Shown: positions 21,286 to 31,081 of the stretch, in pieces
Position numbering within the stretch: position 1 is the first letter of the stretch
How the letters are laid out: every line of letters begins with the position of its first letter
Source: Melieria omissa
Lineage: Eukaryota > Arthropoda > Insecta > Diptera > Ulidiidae
Direction of reading: 5' to 3'
Length of the DNA: 64,000 bases
Assembly: GCA_963971225.1 (NCBI GenBank)
Contig: OZ020269.1
Span: 31,889,264-31,953,263 of the forward strand
The notes under the pieces: generated by a model
Told to the model about the DNA's origin: nothing
Database searches by the model: none
Seen by the model: only the letters and a program-made list of their open reading frames with translations
Made by a program: the position numbers and the translations under genes

Positions 21286-21361
21286 GAATCGAGAAAGAAA
21301 TTGATAGTCACGAAATAAACTTGTGTATTTTTTTGAGCTCCGCGAACCGCGAGTACATATT
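21286..21361 (+). repeat. LTR 3' end, copy 1, followed by PBS-like TGGCGCCGTCTGT
   Basis: About 70 bp from GAAAGAAATTGATAG to CGCGAACCGCGAGTACATAT is nearly identical to 24531-24602. TGGCGCCGTCTGTAATGG follows at 21362, which looks like a PBS. Sequence upstream of the shared 70 bp does not match, so these are two LTR ends of one family rather than one intact LTR pair. Confidence 0.55.
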
Positions 21362-21479
21362 TGGCGCCGTCTGTAATGGATTTCCTTTTTGCGATTGCCC
21401 AAAATAGCTCAAGGTAACCCTGACAAGCTTGTAGGGCTACATGCTTGAATACCCAAAATCCATTGCCCTGCATGCTTCT

Positions 21480-22400
21480 CGATTCGCTGAATAAACTGTA
21501 AAGTGCGAATAGGTGACACAGAGAAATAGGATTACCGTTAGCTTATGAGGTGACTTCTGCGCGGCGTACGTGACTAAAGTTCAGCGAGTTGCAAGAAGGT
21601 TAGCGAACAGTGAGCATGTTAGTGAGGCAGTGGAAAGTGTCGGAAAAATTCACTAAAAGCATCTTGTCGTTTACCGCGTCCGTTCAATTCCCCCCGGTAC
21701 CAACGGCAAATATTTCGTCGGGAGGCGGATTGAGCAGCTAACTCGAAAAGTTTATGCCGACCTCGCCAGTCGCCATCACCGTTCTTGCTTTGTGCGGTTG
21801 GTTAGCTTGGCAGTTTCGTCCATATTCGCTGTGCGCGTGCGGATCCTCGTTGTAGCTGTTCGCTGCTGCGCAGCTGGTGTATTCTGTCCGTGAATAGCCG
21901 ACTAACTTCTTCCACATCTCTCTGGACGCAATCATTTAGCGAAGCGGTATCGAGAGAAGCAATCGCCAAGGATTCGGCGGCCAAGAATTCCTCCAGCTGG
22001 ATTAAACATATATTTTTTTTGTCTTCTTCCTCTCCTCGTTCTGGGTAAGAGCAAATGGGACTAAAGTAGCATAGCAAATGAAGTAGCTAAGCCTTTGAAT
22101 CATTTCTAGCGGGAGCACATGAACCACGTTTCCGGTGACAAGTCCGCGTGGCAAAGTCCAGCGGCAGCCAGACGACTAACTTCGTTTGGGACTTCTTCTG
22201 CGCTGCCAAGTCCAACAACTGCGAGTAGCAGCTATAACAGCCTCATGGGGGCGACCTAACCTCTGACCAAACACATTTTTCTTCCAATCATCACGCATGG
22301 TGTTACTTGGCTAAGCGGTTCCTCTGAACGCGCAGCGGCGCTGTCTGTTTCCTCAGATCTTGCGCCGGTCATTCCTTTATTGTAAAAACTCTTAACACAT
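21480..22400. other. retroelement leader-like sequence, no recognised gene
   Basis: No protein family recognised. A minus-strand frame at 21802-22077 (containing EEFLAAESLAIASLDTASLN) is open but unassigned. Confidence 0.3.
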
Positions 22401-22410
22401 TTTTTTTGTA

Positions 22411-23045
22411 TTATTCTCAAAATGTCTTTAAAGCTTTTCTAGTAATTTTCCAAAAACTTCAATAACTAAATAACTATCTAACTATATAAGTTACCACCAG
22501 CGCAGTGAACGATTGCGCAAAGTCGTCGACAACAACAACGAATTCCTGGAACGCTGAGCATCCACCTACGCAGCTATGCGATCTGCTGCGAAATCTTTGG
22601 ATTGCTTGCGCAGCTGCACATCTGCTGCACTGACATCGGATCCCTTCATCCGCCCACGCAGCGCAGCGCATTCCTAAGCCAGCGCAGCTTCAGCCGCGGA
22701 TTTTTAGGTTCTAAGTTTTAGTCTTAAGTGAGCAATCAAGAGGTGCATAGCACCATAAAAAGTACTTAATAAAATTGGTGCATAGCACCTAAGGAAAACC
22801 TCATAAAAAATAGTGTTTTAATTGGTGCATAGCAACAAGTGGAAAAACTCCCAGTGAAACCAGAATTGTTAATTTATATTATATAAAAGAAAATAATGTT
22901 TAAATTGTCTTAATTATTAACAGTTTTCTTCAAATGTAAACTTTAAATGAGATTTGCAAAAAAATTAAAAATTTGCTAACTATTGATACCTAAGTGAATC
23001 CCTCCCCAAATCAGCTAAACCCGCAGCAAGCAATGTAGCGCACGC
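22411..23045 (+). repeat. dispersed leader repeat, long form
   Basis: 22411-22488 and 22878-23045 are nearly identical to the two halves of 40963-41210, where the intervening 390 bp is absent. The sequence is AT-rich and non-coding. It ends CCCGCAGCAAGCAATGTAGCGC in both copies and is probably part of a gypsy-type LTR or leader. Confidence 0.75.
22741..22843 (+). repeat. GGTGCATAGCACC hairpin repeats
   Basis: GGTGCATAGCACC occurs at about 22742 and 22778 as a perfect inverted repeat, with a decayed third copy (GGTGCATAGCAAC) near 22825. A related GGTGCATAGCAG occurs at about 40022 in the leader of another gag. Each unit could form a 5-bp stem with an ATA loop. Each also carries TGCATA, the core of known Su(Hw) insulator sites in gypsy. 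Confidence 0.6.
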
Positions 23046-23184
23046 GACAAGTCGAACGGCCAGTTACGGCTCAAACGTTTCTGTAAAGTGAAAGACTCTT
23101 AACAAAATATATAAAAATATAAAAACATAAAAATACAATTCGAAGTGAACATTTAATAAACAAAAAAAAAGAAAAAGTATAGAA

Positions 23185-23650
23185 TAGAGTGAAAGCATAT
23201 CACTGTTAAAATAAAAAGTTACAAACAACAAAAACAATACGGTGCGAGCATATCACCGCAAAACAAAACCCTACAAAAAAATAATAATCTGTAATGCCAG
23301 AGCTTTGAACTGGTTTGGCACCACTGGAGTCGGGAAAATCCATCCCTGGGCTTCGGTGGTGGCGTGGGTGAAATTGGGCAACAGGGCAGATGTTTGGCAA
23401 CGGCGGAGATCGGCGACGGTGAAAGTTGGTCGCAGCGAGAGCAAATAGGATAAGAGCTGAAGTTTATAAATTAAATTTAATTAAATTAAACACATCAATA
23501 AAAGTCAAGTTTATAAATCATAAAATAAAAACTTTTGTGCGAAAACTAACACGGTGAGATCATATCACCGCGAAATAAAGTCACGCTACAAAAACAATAA
23601 TAAACAAAACTCGTGTGTGAAAACTACGGTGAGAGCATATCATCGAAAGT
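23185..23650 (+). repeat. four hairpins with CATA loop (CGGTGA-n-TCACCG)
   Basis: Units near 23191 (AGTGAAAGCATATCACT), 23241 (CGGTGCGAGCATATCACCG), 23551 (CGGTGAGATCATATCACCG) and 23629 (CGGTGAGAGCATATCATCG) share a CATAT loop region. Their stems stay paired despite base changes: G-C becomes A-T in the first and G-U in the last. Each is followed by an A-rich stretch with CACACTACAAA or similar. The array looks like a repeated RNA structure in a retroelement leader. Confidence 0.6.
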
Positions 23651-24047
23651 GGAACCACACTACAAATAAATACAAAAAATCAGCGAGGGAACATCGTTGA
23701 AATCCGAGACTGAAACTTGAAAGAAACACCTGAGCTGTTGGATATCAATCCATTTACAACTGGAAACCTACCACACAAGGACATCAATTACTTTCTCAAT
23801 GAGGGCGATCATATATACATATTGTTTGTAAGTTGTCAATAAAATTATAATAGCAACAATAGAGCTGTTTGTGTGTTTATTTTTTATTGTTTTCTTTATT
23901 ATTATTACTTGTACGTAAACACAGCCGCATGCAAGCGGACACTGACCACTGCATTGCAATATGATACTACTGCAAGCTAGGCAGCAAAGTGGTTCAGTGT
24001 CCGCTGCAACAGTTATGCAAGTTAGCATTTTACCCCTTTGTACATTT

Positions 24048-24130
24048 TAGCATGTAAGCAATATTGTAATTTTGGTATTTTTGGGCTTTGCATTTATATA
24101 CATTTTAGCATGTAAGCAATATTGTCACTA
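24048..24130 (+). repeat. TTTTAGCATGTAAGCAATATTGT x2
   Basis: Two copies of a 23-bp unit at about 24046 and 24106 (60-bp period), followed by CACTATAAATAAGGG, a TATA-like site. The motif also occurs in the LTR-like segment at 800-930, suggesting the same LTR family. Confidence 0.6.
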
Positions 24131-24194
24131 TAAATAAGGGTTCAATAGTCAATAAAGTTTGAGTGATAACCCAACGTGACAGCGTTTCACTAGT

Positions 24195-24382
24195 TTCATT
24201 CTCCAAGGCCACACAGTTCAAGTGCTGTTGTTCGCACCGTTGCTATACTCTGGTGGTACGACCAGGAGTGCCATTCATAAACATTTTGAATCATTTCACT
24301 CTCCAAGGCGACACAGTTCAAGTGCTGTTGTTCGCACCGTTGCTATACTCTGGTGGTACAGCCAGGAGTGACATTCACAAAC
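24195..24382 (+). repeat. 100-bp tandem duplication
   Basis: CTCCAAGGC at 24201 and 24301 starts two copies of about 88 matching bases (through CCAGGAGTGnCATTCAnAAAC) with a period of exactly 100 bp. The 84-residue frame across it is an accident of the duplication. Confidence 0.9.
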
Positions 24383-24530
24383 AAGAGCATAAGCACAAAA
24401 TTGTAATTAATGTTTAAGCGCAAAGCCAAAACACTAGCTTTATCAAAAATACAAACCACAAAAAACAAAGAAATTTAGAAACAATAATTGAGAGCAATTA
24501 CTTCGAAACACCAAATTTTGTAAACTTATC

Positions 24531-24602
24531 AGAAAGAAATTGATTGTCACGAAATAAACTTGTGTATTTTTTTGAGCTCCGCGAACCGCGAGAACATATT
24601 TC
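24531..24602 (+). repeat. LTR 3' end, copy 2
   Basis: Nearly identical to 21286-21361 up to GAACATATT, then diverges (TCGCGCGTCAGTG instead of TGGCGCC), so its PBS has been lost or replaced. Confidence 0.55.
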
Positions 24603-24914
24603 GCGCGTCAGTGTGTTTTTGGTGCTCCACGGGAGTAAACGTATTCTTAACCTCGCGCTTAATTTGTTACTAGAGTGCATTCTTATACTTTTAAAAATAA
24701 TAAGTAAATAAATAATAATTTTCATACATATTTACAAAAATTGCTTAGCACTAAAACGGTTAATCATAGACCTGGGTTGATTGTGAGGTAAGAAGGAAGC
24801 TGCCGTATTACAGAAGAGAAGCTTAAGCGACCGGCTATGGACCTCTTAAGAAGACCAAAATGGAAGAAGGCTGTTGCCTTTCTTACCGATCGTTGATAGC
24901 CTCCTGAAGAAGAG

Positions 24915-25050
24915 ATAGCCTGAATGAAGATGGAAGTCGTAACAAATTATACGTTGAACTTATCTTCGGATTTGGCAACTGAACCAATATACAGCAACGC
25001 AAAAAAAATTGCAAAACTGAGGAGCCGAAAGCGAAAACTATTAGCCCAGG
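24915..25050 (+). pseudogene. Harbinger transposase N-terminal fragment
   Basis: The frame gives MKMEVVTNYTLNLSSDLATE, then NAKKIAKLRSRKRKLLAQA and a stop. It matches the segment at 31959-32087 (SDLASEP..NAKYIAKFKSRKRKLL). Only this first exon-like part is present. Confidence 0.55.
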
Positions 25051-25407
25051 CGTAAACGGACACGCAGGCCGCAGCACAGCTCAGCTTAGTTCAATTTTTT
25101 GTAAATAATGCGGTCATCTTGCACACAGAAACATGAACGAGTTACATAACACTCTCGCTTTGCTCTCCCACCTCACCCACACCCACCACCTCATATCTCA
25201 CCTCACTGTAACCCATTCTCCCCATCTTACTTAGTTTCTTTCGTTTTGCTCTCCAACCTCACCCACTGCATATCTCACCTAACTGTAACCCTTTCTACTC
25301 ATTTTAGTTAGTTCCTTCGTTACTAGAATTAAGCAGTGGTATTTGAAGTCTCGAAGAATTAAGTCTACAGAACTTATCCATCGAAAACATTACTAACGCA
25401 TTGCCAA

Positions 25408-25482
25408 AATTTGTGATAAGCAGTTTGCGCTTCCGATGCTTATCGATTACTTGATGCCTGCGTTTAGGAACAGTATTTGTAA
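25408..25482. repeat. 72-bp dispersed repeat shared with 36512-36584
   Basis: CAAAATTTGTGATAAGCAG through GATTACTTGATGCCTGCG matches 36516-36584 with about six differences. In the 36-kb copy this sequence lies directly upstream of the Myb/SANT-like gene, so it is probably Harbinger promoter or terminal sequence. Confidence 0.7.
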
Positions 25483-25499
25483 ATATTCCTTCGTTACAT

Positions 25500-25753
25500 G
25501 CTGTGTTGCCAGAAGAGGGATTTGTCCCAGTTTTTAGGGAATTTTAAATATTGTACAAAAGGGATGGCGGGAAACATGATCTTGCACTAGAAAATCACGT
25601 TCGCCCTTCAATAAATTTATACAATAAAATATATACAGAACTGATGACATGCACGGTTCTGTAATGAATTCTGTGATGATGCTGTGAGCGACAGCGTGGC
25701 AGAATAAAATTGACTGCGAAACCAAGCGGACGTGTTTTGTTGCGGCTACAATC
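25500..25753 (+). repeat. putative LTR of SAP-Gag retrotransposon
   Basis: The region precedes the tRNA-Leu-like PBS at 25754 and contains AATAAAATATATAC and AATAAAATTGACTGCG polyadenylation-like segments. The left end is not defined. Confidence 0.4.
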
Positions 25754-25772
25754 TATCAGAAGTGGGATAAGC
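25754..25772 (+). other. primer binding site, tRNA-Leu-like
   Basis: TATCAGAAGTGGGATAAGC is complementary to a tRNA-Leu acceptor end. It begins the leader of the element whose gag is at 27585. Confidence 0.65.
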
Positions 25773-25789
25773 GGAAAATTTTTTTTTAA

Positions 25790-26035
25790 ATCAAAGAAAA
25801 CTGATTAGAAACTGATCGAATTAAATTAAAGAACTGATTAAAAACTAAAATTAAAAACTGAGTGAATTAAAGAACTGATTCAAAACTGATCGAATTAAAT
25901 TAAAGAACTGATTAAAAAATAAAATTAAAAACTGATCGAATTAAATTAAAGAACTGATCGAAAACTGATCGACTTAAATTAAAGAACTGATTGAAAACTG
26001 ATTAAAAACTGATCGAATTAAATTAAAGAACTAGT
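25790..26035 (+). repeat. leader tandem repeats, first part
   Basis: About six imperfect units built on AACTGATCGAATTAAATTAA and AGAACTGATTAAAAACT form the 5' leader of the retrotransposon. The same repeats resume at 27435-27530 after the inserted LINE, so the leader is split. Confidence 0.85.
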
Positions 26036-26118
26036 TCCTAAATCCTAGTTGCTCTAGAGATATACTGCGAAAAAAATCAGCTCCTGATAAATACAAAAAA
26101 AACCCAAATTATTCATTT

Positions 26119-27432
26119 CAGGAAAGGAGGGAAATCCTCATCAGAAAACTTCTACTTTCATAAACAAAAGCTGGATATAGTAAAGAACTACACGTATCTA
26201 GGAGTAACTTTCTCCAGCTCGGCACTAGGGAAATGCGCGACTGATTCGGCCATCAAAAAGGGTAGAGTTGCATTAGGCGCGGCTCTTCAGACCTTAAGCA
26301 ATTGCAAAGCGGATTCTTGGGATGGAAGAGTCAAACTCTTTGATAATGTTATCTCTTCGTCTCTTCTATACGCGGCCCAAGTCTGGGGCTTAAGGTACAC
26401 CGACCAATTGGAGATTGTCCAAACTACGTACTTCAAAAAACTTCTTGCATTACCAAAAGCTACTCCAAATGCACATCTAAGACTTGAGCTGGGTCTATAT
26501 AAAGTTGCCTCAAAGATTTTTAAAGCCGCCTGGAACTACATTATCAAAGTGCTTCAAATGGATCAAAACCGTTTACCAAAAATCGCCCTTCTTAGATTAT
26601 TTCATCTCCATCAGTCCTCAGTGTCACAAATGGAATACAACTGGGTTACTCAGTTTAACTGTTTCCTGGATAAAATTGGTTTAAAAAATATGTGGGAATC
26701 TCTAAATGCAGAAAACTGGCTAAGCATGAAACCAGTTGCTTTCGAACGCTTCGACCGCCACCTGAAATTTCAAGATGTACTCAGCTGCGCAAGTACTTCT
26801 TCTCTTAACTGTAAGTTACTTAGGGCACTTGATGATAAGGTAGCAGCTTACTTATTTCACCGCAACCAATTTTATATGAGCAAGGTTTTCGCCCAACTTC
26901 GCTTGTCAACCAAATACGTTCTAAGGTTTTGCATTAAAGGCTTAATTTATAAAATTGATCAAAATAATATTTGTAAGTTGTGCAACCTAAATACTTTTGA
27001 AACTCTACGACATTTTCTCCTAGAGTGTCCGAGTTTCCTTCAAATTAGAAGGCGATACATACAGAGCTACCTTGCCCAAACAAATGACCACTTAAATGCA
27101 TTGGCAAATTGCTATGACCCGTACCCGATCAAAATGTTGTACTATTATATTGTAAACAGCCTTAGATTAAGAGCAACCTTGTTAAATGAATAACATTACA
27201 CAAACATCTATATTATGCCAAACCATATTGTTGTAAATACGACTACCATATTGTTGTACCATATATTTCACTTTGTTGTATATATACCTTGTAAAGTACT
27301 TCATATCATGTAAATTATTTCATATCTTATTGTTCCGACATCTTTTTGCACTATACCTGCTTAATAGTTCTTTAAGTGAAACCCCTGCTACAAACGATAC
27401 GTTTAAAGCAGTAAATGAAATAATAATAATAG
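26119..27432 (+). mobile_element. 5'-truncated LINE with (TAA)n tail, RT C-terminus open
   Basis: A single open frame from 26123 to 27193 encodes the RT thumb region (YTYLGVTFSSSALGKCATDS, then LFDNVISSSLLYAAQVWGLR) and the C-terminal domain ending with a zinc-knuckle-like CKLCNLNTFETLRHFLLECP. The 3' UTR runs to GAAATAATAATAAT at about 27431. A TAA-repeat tail is known from the I-factor clade, but I do not assign the clade firmly. The copy lacks the RT core and endonuclease. It interrupts the tandem-repeat leader of the SAP-Gag element. No clean target duplication was found. Confidence 0.85.
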
Positions 27433-27434
27433 AA

Positions 27435-27530
27435 ATTAAAAACTGATCGAATTAAATTAAAGAACTGATTAAAAACTTAAATTAAAAACTGATCGAATTA
27501 AATTAAAGAACTGATCGAAAACTTAAACTA
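27435..27530 (+). repeat. leader tandem repeats, second part
   Basis: The AACTGATCGAATTAAATTAA units continue here, followed by an A-run and the gag start at 27585. They show that the LINE inserted into a pre-existing leader. Confidence 0.85.
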
Positions 27531-27584
27531 AAAACAAAAAAGAAGTGATTCGGAAAAAAAAAAAAAAAAAGAAGCAGTGCAGAA

Positions 27585-28523
27585 ATGGAGGCAATTGACG
27601 CCAGTGATTACACGGCGGTACAGCTGCGCACCTGGCTGCGTAAGCTCGGGCTGCGCAGCAACGGCACAAAGAGCGAGCTCGCTGTACGCATAAGTGAAGT
27701 TCCAGCGAACGAGCGTTGCGAGTCCCCCGATGCAGGGGAAGGCGACGGAGAAGAGAGCATGTGTGGTGGTGCGGCTATGCCGGTCGTCGTGGGTGGTGCA
27801 GTTTCCGTCGAACGCGAGGTAGAGCTGTTACGTCGGGAGAAAGCAGTCCTGCTCAAGGAAAACGAACTCCTCAATAAAACATCGAGCAAAGCAGTTGGCG
27901 AATTTTCTTTCAATACATTGAAGGAGCTGCTGTCTGAGTACGATGGTACCGACAGTGCAGACACATGGGTGAAACAGTTTAAAATTATTCACGATGTGTA
28001 CAGCCCGACGGAGAGTGTGTTGCGTGCACTTCTGTTAAATAAAGTTAAAGGAAAAGCGCAAGTGTGGCTTCATGGCAGGCCGAATTTTGCGGAGGAAACC
28101 GTGGAAGACATACTAGCTGACATGTTGAGCGGGTTCGGAATGGGCGAAAGCAAGCTCGTGCTGCGTCGACAATTTGAAGGCCGTAAATGGAAGAAAGGTG
28201 AACCATTTGTCAAATACTACAACGAAAAGAAGGCGCTGGGCAGCAGGCTTCAACTGGAGGAGGACGAGATGTTGGATTACATCATTGAGGGCATTCCCAA
28301 CGAGCAGTTGCGCACGCAAGCGCACATCCAGTGTTTTGAGTCAACGACCCGATTATTGCAGGGGTTTAACAAAATCACGCTTCAGCCTGATACCCCTGGA
28401 AGGCCAATAAACCCATCAGGAAGGAAAGAAGTACGGTGCTATAATTGTAATTCTCTCGGACACATGGCCGCGGACTGTCAAAAACCAAAGAGGGAGTACG
28501 GCTTTGCTATGTTAATATTCTAA
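27585..28523 (+). CDS. Gag with SAP domain and one zinc knuckle, open
   Basis: An uninterrupted 312-residue Gag. Residues about 5-40 (SDYTAVQLRTWLRKLGLRSN, KSELAVRISEVP) form a SAP-like DNA-binding domain. Residues 75-100 form a coiled-coil-like helix (EREVELLRREKAVLLKENEL). Residues 105-265 match the retrotransposon Gag core (FNTLKELLSEYDGTDSADTW, VKGKAQVWLHGR, LRRQFEGRKWKKGEPF, YIIEGIPNEQLRTQAHI). Residues 287-300 form one CCHC knuckle, CYNCNSLGHMAADC. The frame ends soon after the knuckle, and no protease or RT follows, so the element is 3'-truncated. It is the best-preserved of four related Gag loci (1139, 50217, 63121). A nuclear or DNA-binding role for the SAP domain is inferred from the fold only. 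Confidence 0.9.
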   Translation: MEAIDASDYTAVQLRTWLRKLGLRSNGTKSELAVRISEVPANERCESPDAGEGDGEESMCGGAAMPVVVGGAVSVEREVELLRREKAVLLKENELLNKTSSKAVGEFSFNTLKELLSEYDGTDSADTWVKQFKIIHDVYSPTESVLRALLLNKVKGKAQVWLHGRPNFAEETVEDILADMLSGFGMGESKLVLRRQFEGRKWKKGEPFVKYYNEKKALGSRLQLEEDEMLDYIIEGIPNEQLRTQAHIQCFESTTRLLQGFNKITLQPDTPGRPINPSGRKEVRCYNCNSLGHMAADCQKPKREYGFAMLIF

Positions 28524-29479
28524 TAAGGTTTTACGGATAAATTTTTCCTTTATTTTTGATTTGTATCATTTTTATTGACTGTTGATCGTATAAAAAGAGA
28601 AGGGGAAAAACCAACGCCGGACAAGACAGAACAAAACGGACCGTCAAGTCAAGCGCATCGAAAATAAAACGGAACTCTGTAACTTGAAATAATAAAAAGT
28701 GAAGAAGAACTTGTGAAAATAGAAAGCCCTTATTTCCTTAAAAAAACTTACCAGCAACAGGATAGAACCACAGAAGTTTTTTTCTAAAGAACTGCTGAGG
28801 ATCGGAAATGGACAAATTCCGGCAGTTGCTTGCAGTGGTTTAATATCGATTCCACCTGCCATTTGCCAGTTCATTTCAACAAAATATGAACTCATCACTA
28901 CTGTATGTCCGAACATTGATCAAAACTATCGTAACTATGACTGGTTGAGCGCACGAGTTACGGCACCGGCCGCAACAACAACAAAGTCACCAACGACAAC
29001 GGCAACTACGTCACTGTTTGGCTCCAATTGCAGTTGAACGTGGGAACAGATGCTAGGCCAGCGTTTTGAATCACGTCGCTAAAACCTTTTTCGCTAAAGA
29101 CAAAATGATAATAAAGGCAGTCGTTGTGCAAACTTTACAGAAAGCAGTTGTTTTCTTTCTTGCGAAATAAAACTCACGCGCAATTTAAGCAGCGAAAAAT
29201 ATTTAAGTCAAAAACTTGAATTAGACGATTCCCGGAAAATTGCGTTCAAGTTAAGGTATCAGTCTCGAAATTCTACCGCCACGAGTAGTGCAACATAAGC
29301 ACTTCCCACACTCGTCTGGATAAGGGAAACATGAGGCGTTCCCACAACGTGGCTTTTGGCAATTCAACCGGATAGCGAACCGCAATTATGCTGGAGGCAG
29401 TCTTAAATTTACAACCTAAGCGAGCGGAATAAAATGAAATAAATATTTTAATAAAATTCACAGACTGAATTTTTCATAC
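28524..29479. other. no recognisable gene; TATA-like site near 28590
   Basis: GTATAAAAAGAGAAGGGG near 28589 could be the TATA region of an LTR. The rest shows no coding similarity. Confidence 0.3.
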
Positions 29480-30067
29480 AAATCAATCGATCGCGTTGAA
29501 AACGAAGACGAAGTCGTTAATTATCCAGTAGAGTTTCTAAACTCTTTAGATTTGCCTGGCATGCCGCCTTATCATTTGAGACTTAAAGTGGGATCTGACA
29601 TAATTATGCTACGGAATCTTCATGCCCCAAAACTATGCAATGGGACCCGGCTGACAGTAAAAAAGCTAATGAATAATATGTAATTGGAAAGGATTTTGAA
29701 AGGGCCGTTCAAGAAAAAATAATGTCTAACTCCACGAATTCCCTTCCACCGACTTACCGTTTCAATTCAAACGTATTCAGTTTCCAGAGAAAATTGCTTT
29801 TGCGATGACCATCAATAAGTCACAAGGGCAGTCGGCATAAATCTATAAATGTCATATTTTTCACACGGCCAGCTATATATGGCGTGTTTCCGAGTTGGGA
29901 AACCAACCTCACTCTTTATTTACACTGCAGAGCAAAAAAAGAAAAATATTTTGTATCATGCAGCCTTACATTAAATACAACCATTGCTCAATTATTTTTT
30001 TAAGATTTCAATAAAACAATTAGAATTCAATTAAATTAAACGAGACGAAGTCCGTCGGGACAGCTAG
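29480..30067 (+). pseudogene. Helitron: PIF1-like helicase C-terminus and 3' end
   Basis: The frames read [20 protein letters not shown] and [20 protein letters not shown], then after stops and shifts EIAFAMTINKSQGQS and FSHGQLYMACFRVGKPTSLF. These are PIF1-type helicase motifs V-VI as encoded by Helitrons. After a short AT-rich tail comes GTCCGTCGGGAC, a hairpin, then AG-CTAG (30064-30067) followed by T. This is the expected Helitron 3' terminus, with insertion before T. Several stops and frameshifts show it is inactive. The Rep domain and 5' end (TC) are absent. Confidence 0.88.
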
Positions 30068-30880
30068 TTTATATCTAAAATCATAAATATTCTCAAACTG
30101 TTTAACGAAACCTAACCTATTCAGTAAAACATACTGAAGCCGCAAAAAGGCGCAAAAGTGAACTGAGCAATCCAGCACCAGGCGTTCTTGAAGTATTGTT
30201 GTGGTAAAATTGCAAATCAGTTTCACATGGATATTTGTAAAACCTTTCTTTAATAATGAAAACTAAAACACGTAAAGTTGTTTTCTAATATTCTTTCTTG
30301 GAAAATGTTTACGTTTATGTTGTAAGCACTGCATAAAAAAGAAAGAAAAATACGAAAATTACATAATTTGATGCACCCTGTGGCGTGCCAGCCGCGACCA
30401 ACTGGGCTACCGCGGCCAACGTGTCAAGTTTTTTTCTTTTCGGGATTGAACATAAAAGGAAAGAGGTCGAATAAAAGGAGCGAACCTTTAAAATCAAAAC
30501 GAATCACTGTAATCATCAAACAAAATACAAGATGTTGTAGTATTTAATGGTACGGTGGCATCACCCGAGCAGTGGCACTGTTCAGTGTGCATTGGCAACA
30601 CTCGAGCGATGGCACTGCTCGCGGCATGATGGCTGACGTTGCCGCCAAAAGCCAAAGTAGCAAGTGAAAAACGCGCGAAAGACACAGGAAGACGAATAAG
30701 TGACAGCGAACGAGACGGACGTGCCGAGCGGAGTCGGCAAGACACCAGTTACCTCATATATTGTTTTTTTCCAATCCTTTGTATTACACACTTCTATTAA
30801 ATAAAGCAAGTAAGCTGAAAGTTACAAAAAATAAGCTTACTACCATATACTGTTTTTATAATGTACTTTTAATTTTTCTG
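30068..30880. other. no recognisable gene
   Basis: No family-level similarity. A GAGCAGTGGCACTG / GAGCGATGGCACTG pair of related short repeats occurs near 30569 and 30603. Confidence 0.35.
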
Positions 30881-31081
30881 CTCGCTTGGCCAACCATGCG
30901 GCAAGAAACCGAGACAAATGCAGATATTGACGGTGTAAAAAATAATAATAAACGCGCTTCGGTCGAGCTACGGCAGGAAGCTAAAAAAATTAAAAAGAGT
31001 CAAAAGTCTGGCTCTGGATTTCTTAAGAGATCAGGAGAAGCAAATAGATGGTGTATCTTCAATGAATATTGCAGCCGATGA
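30881..31081 (+). other. possible N-terminal fragment of a hAT (TTF-type) protein
   Basis: The frame gives KRASVELRQEAKKIKKSQKS and SGSGFLKRSG, a Lys-rich start like those of TTF/ZMYM1-type hAT-derived proteins. It is short and has no diagnostic motif. Confidence 0.2.

Noticed and set aside
23185..23650. CRISPR-like array
   Set aside because: Units are short hairpins with unequal spacing, and the context is an insect retroelement leader.
21286..24602. A complete LTR element bounded by the two matching 70-bp ends
   Set aside because: Only the last ~70 bp match; sequence upstream of each differs and the second lacks a PBS.
26041..27440. Target-site duplication for the LINE
   Set aside because: Boundaries are AT-rich and no unambiguous duplicate could be fixed.
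30375..30420. tRNA-like sequence on the minus strand (TAGCCCAGTTGG, box-A-like)
   Set aside because: No box B or acceptor pairing follows; too little to call a tRNA or SINE head.
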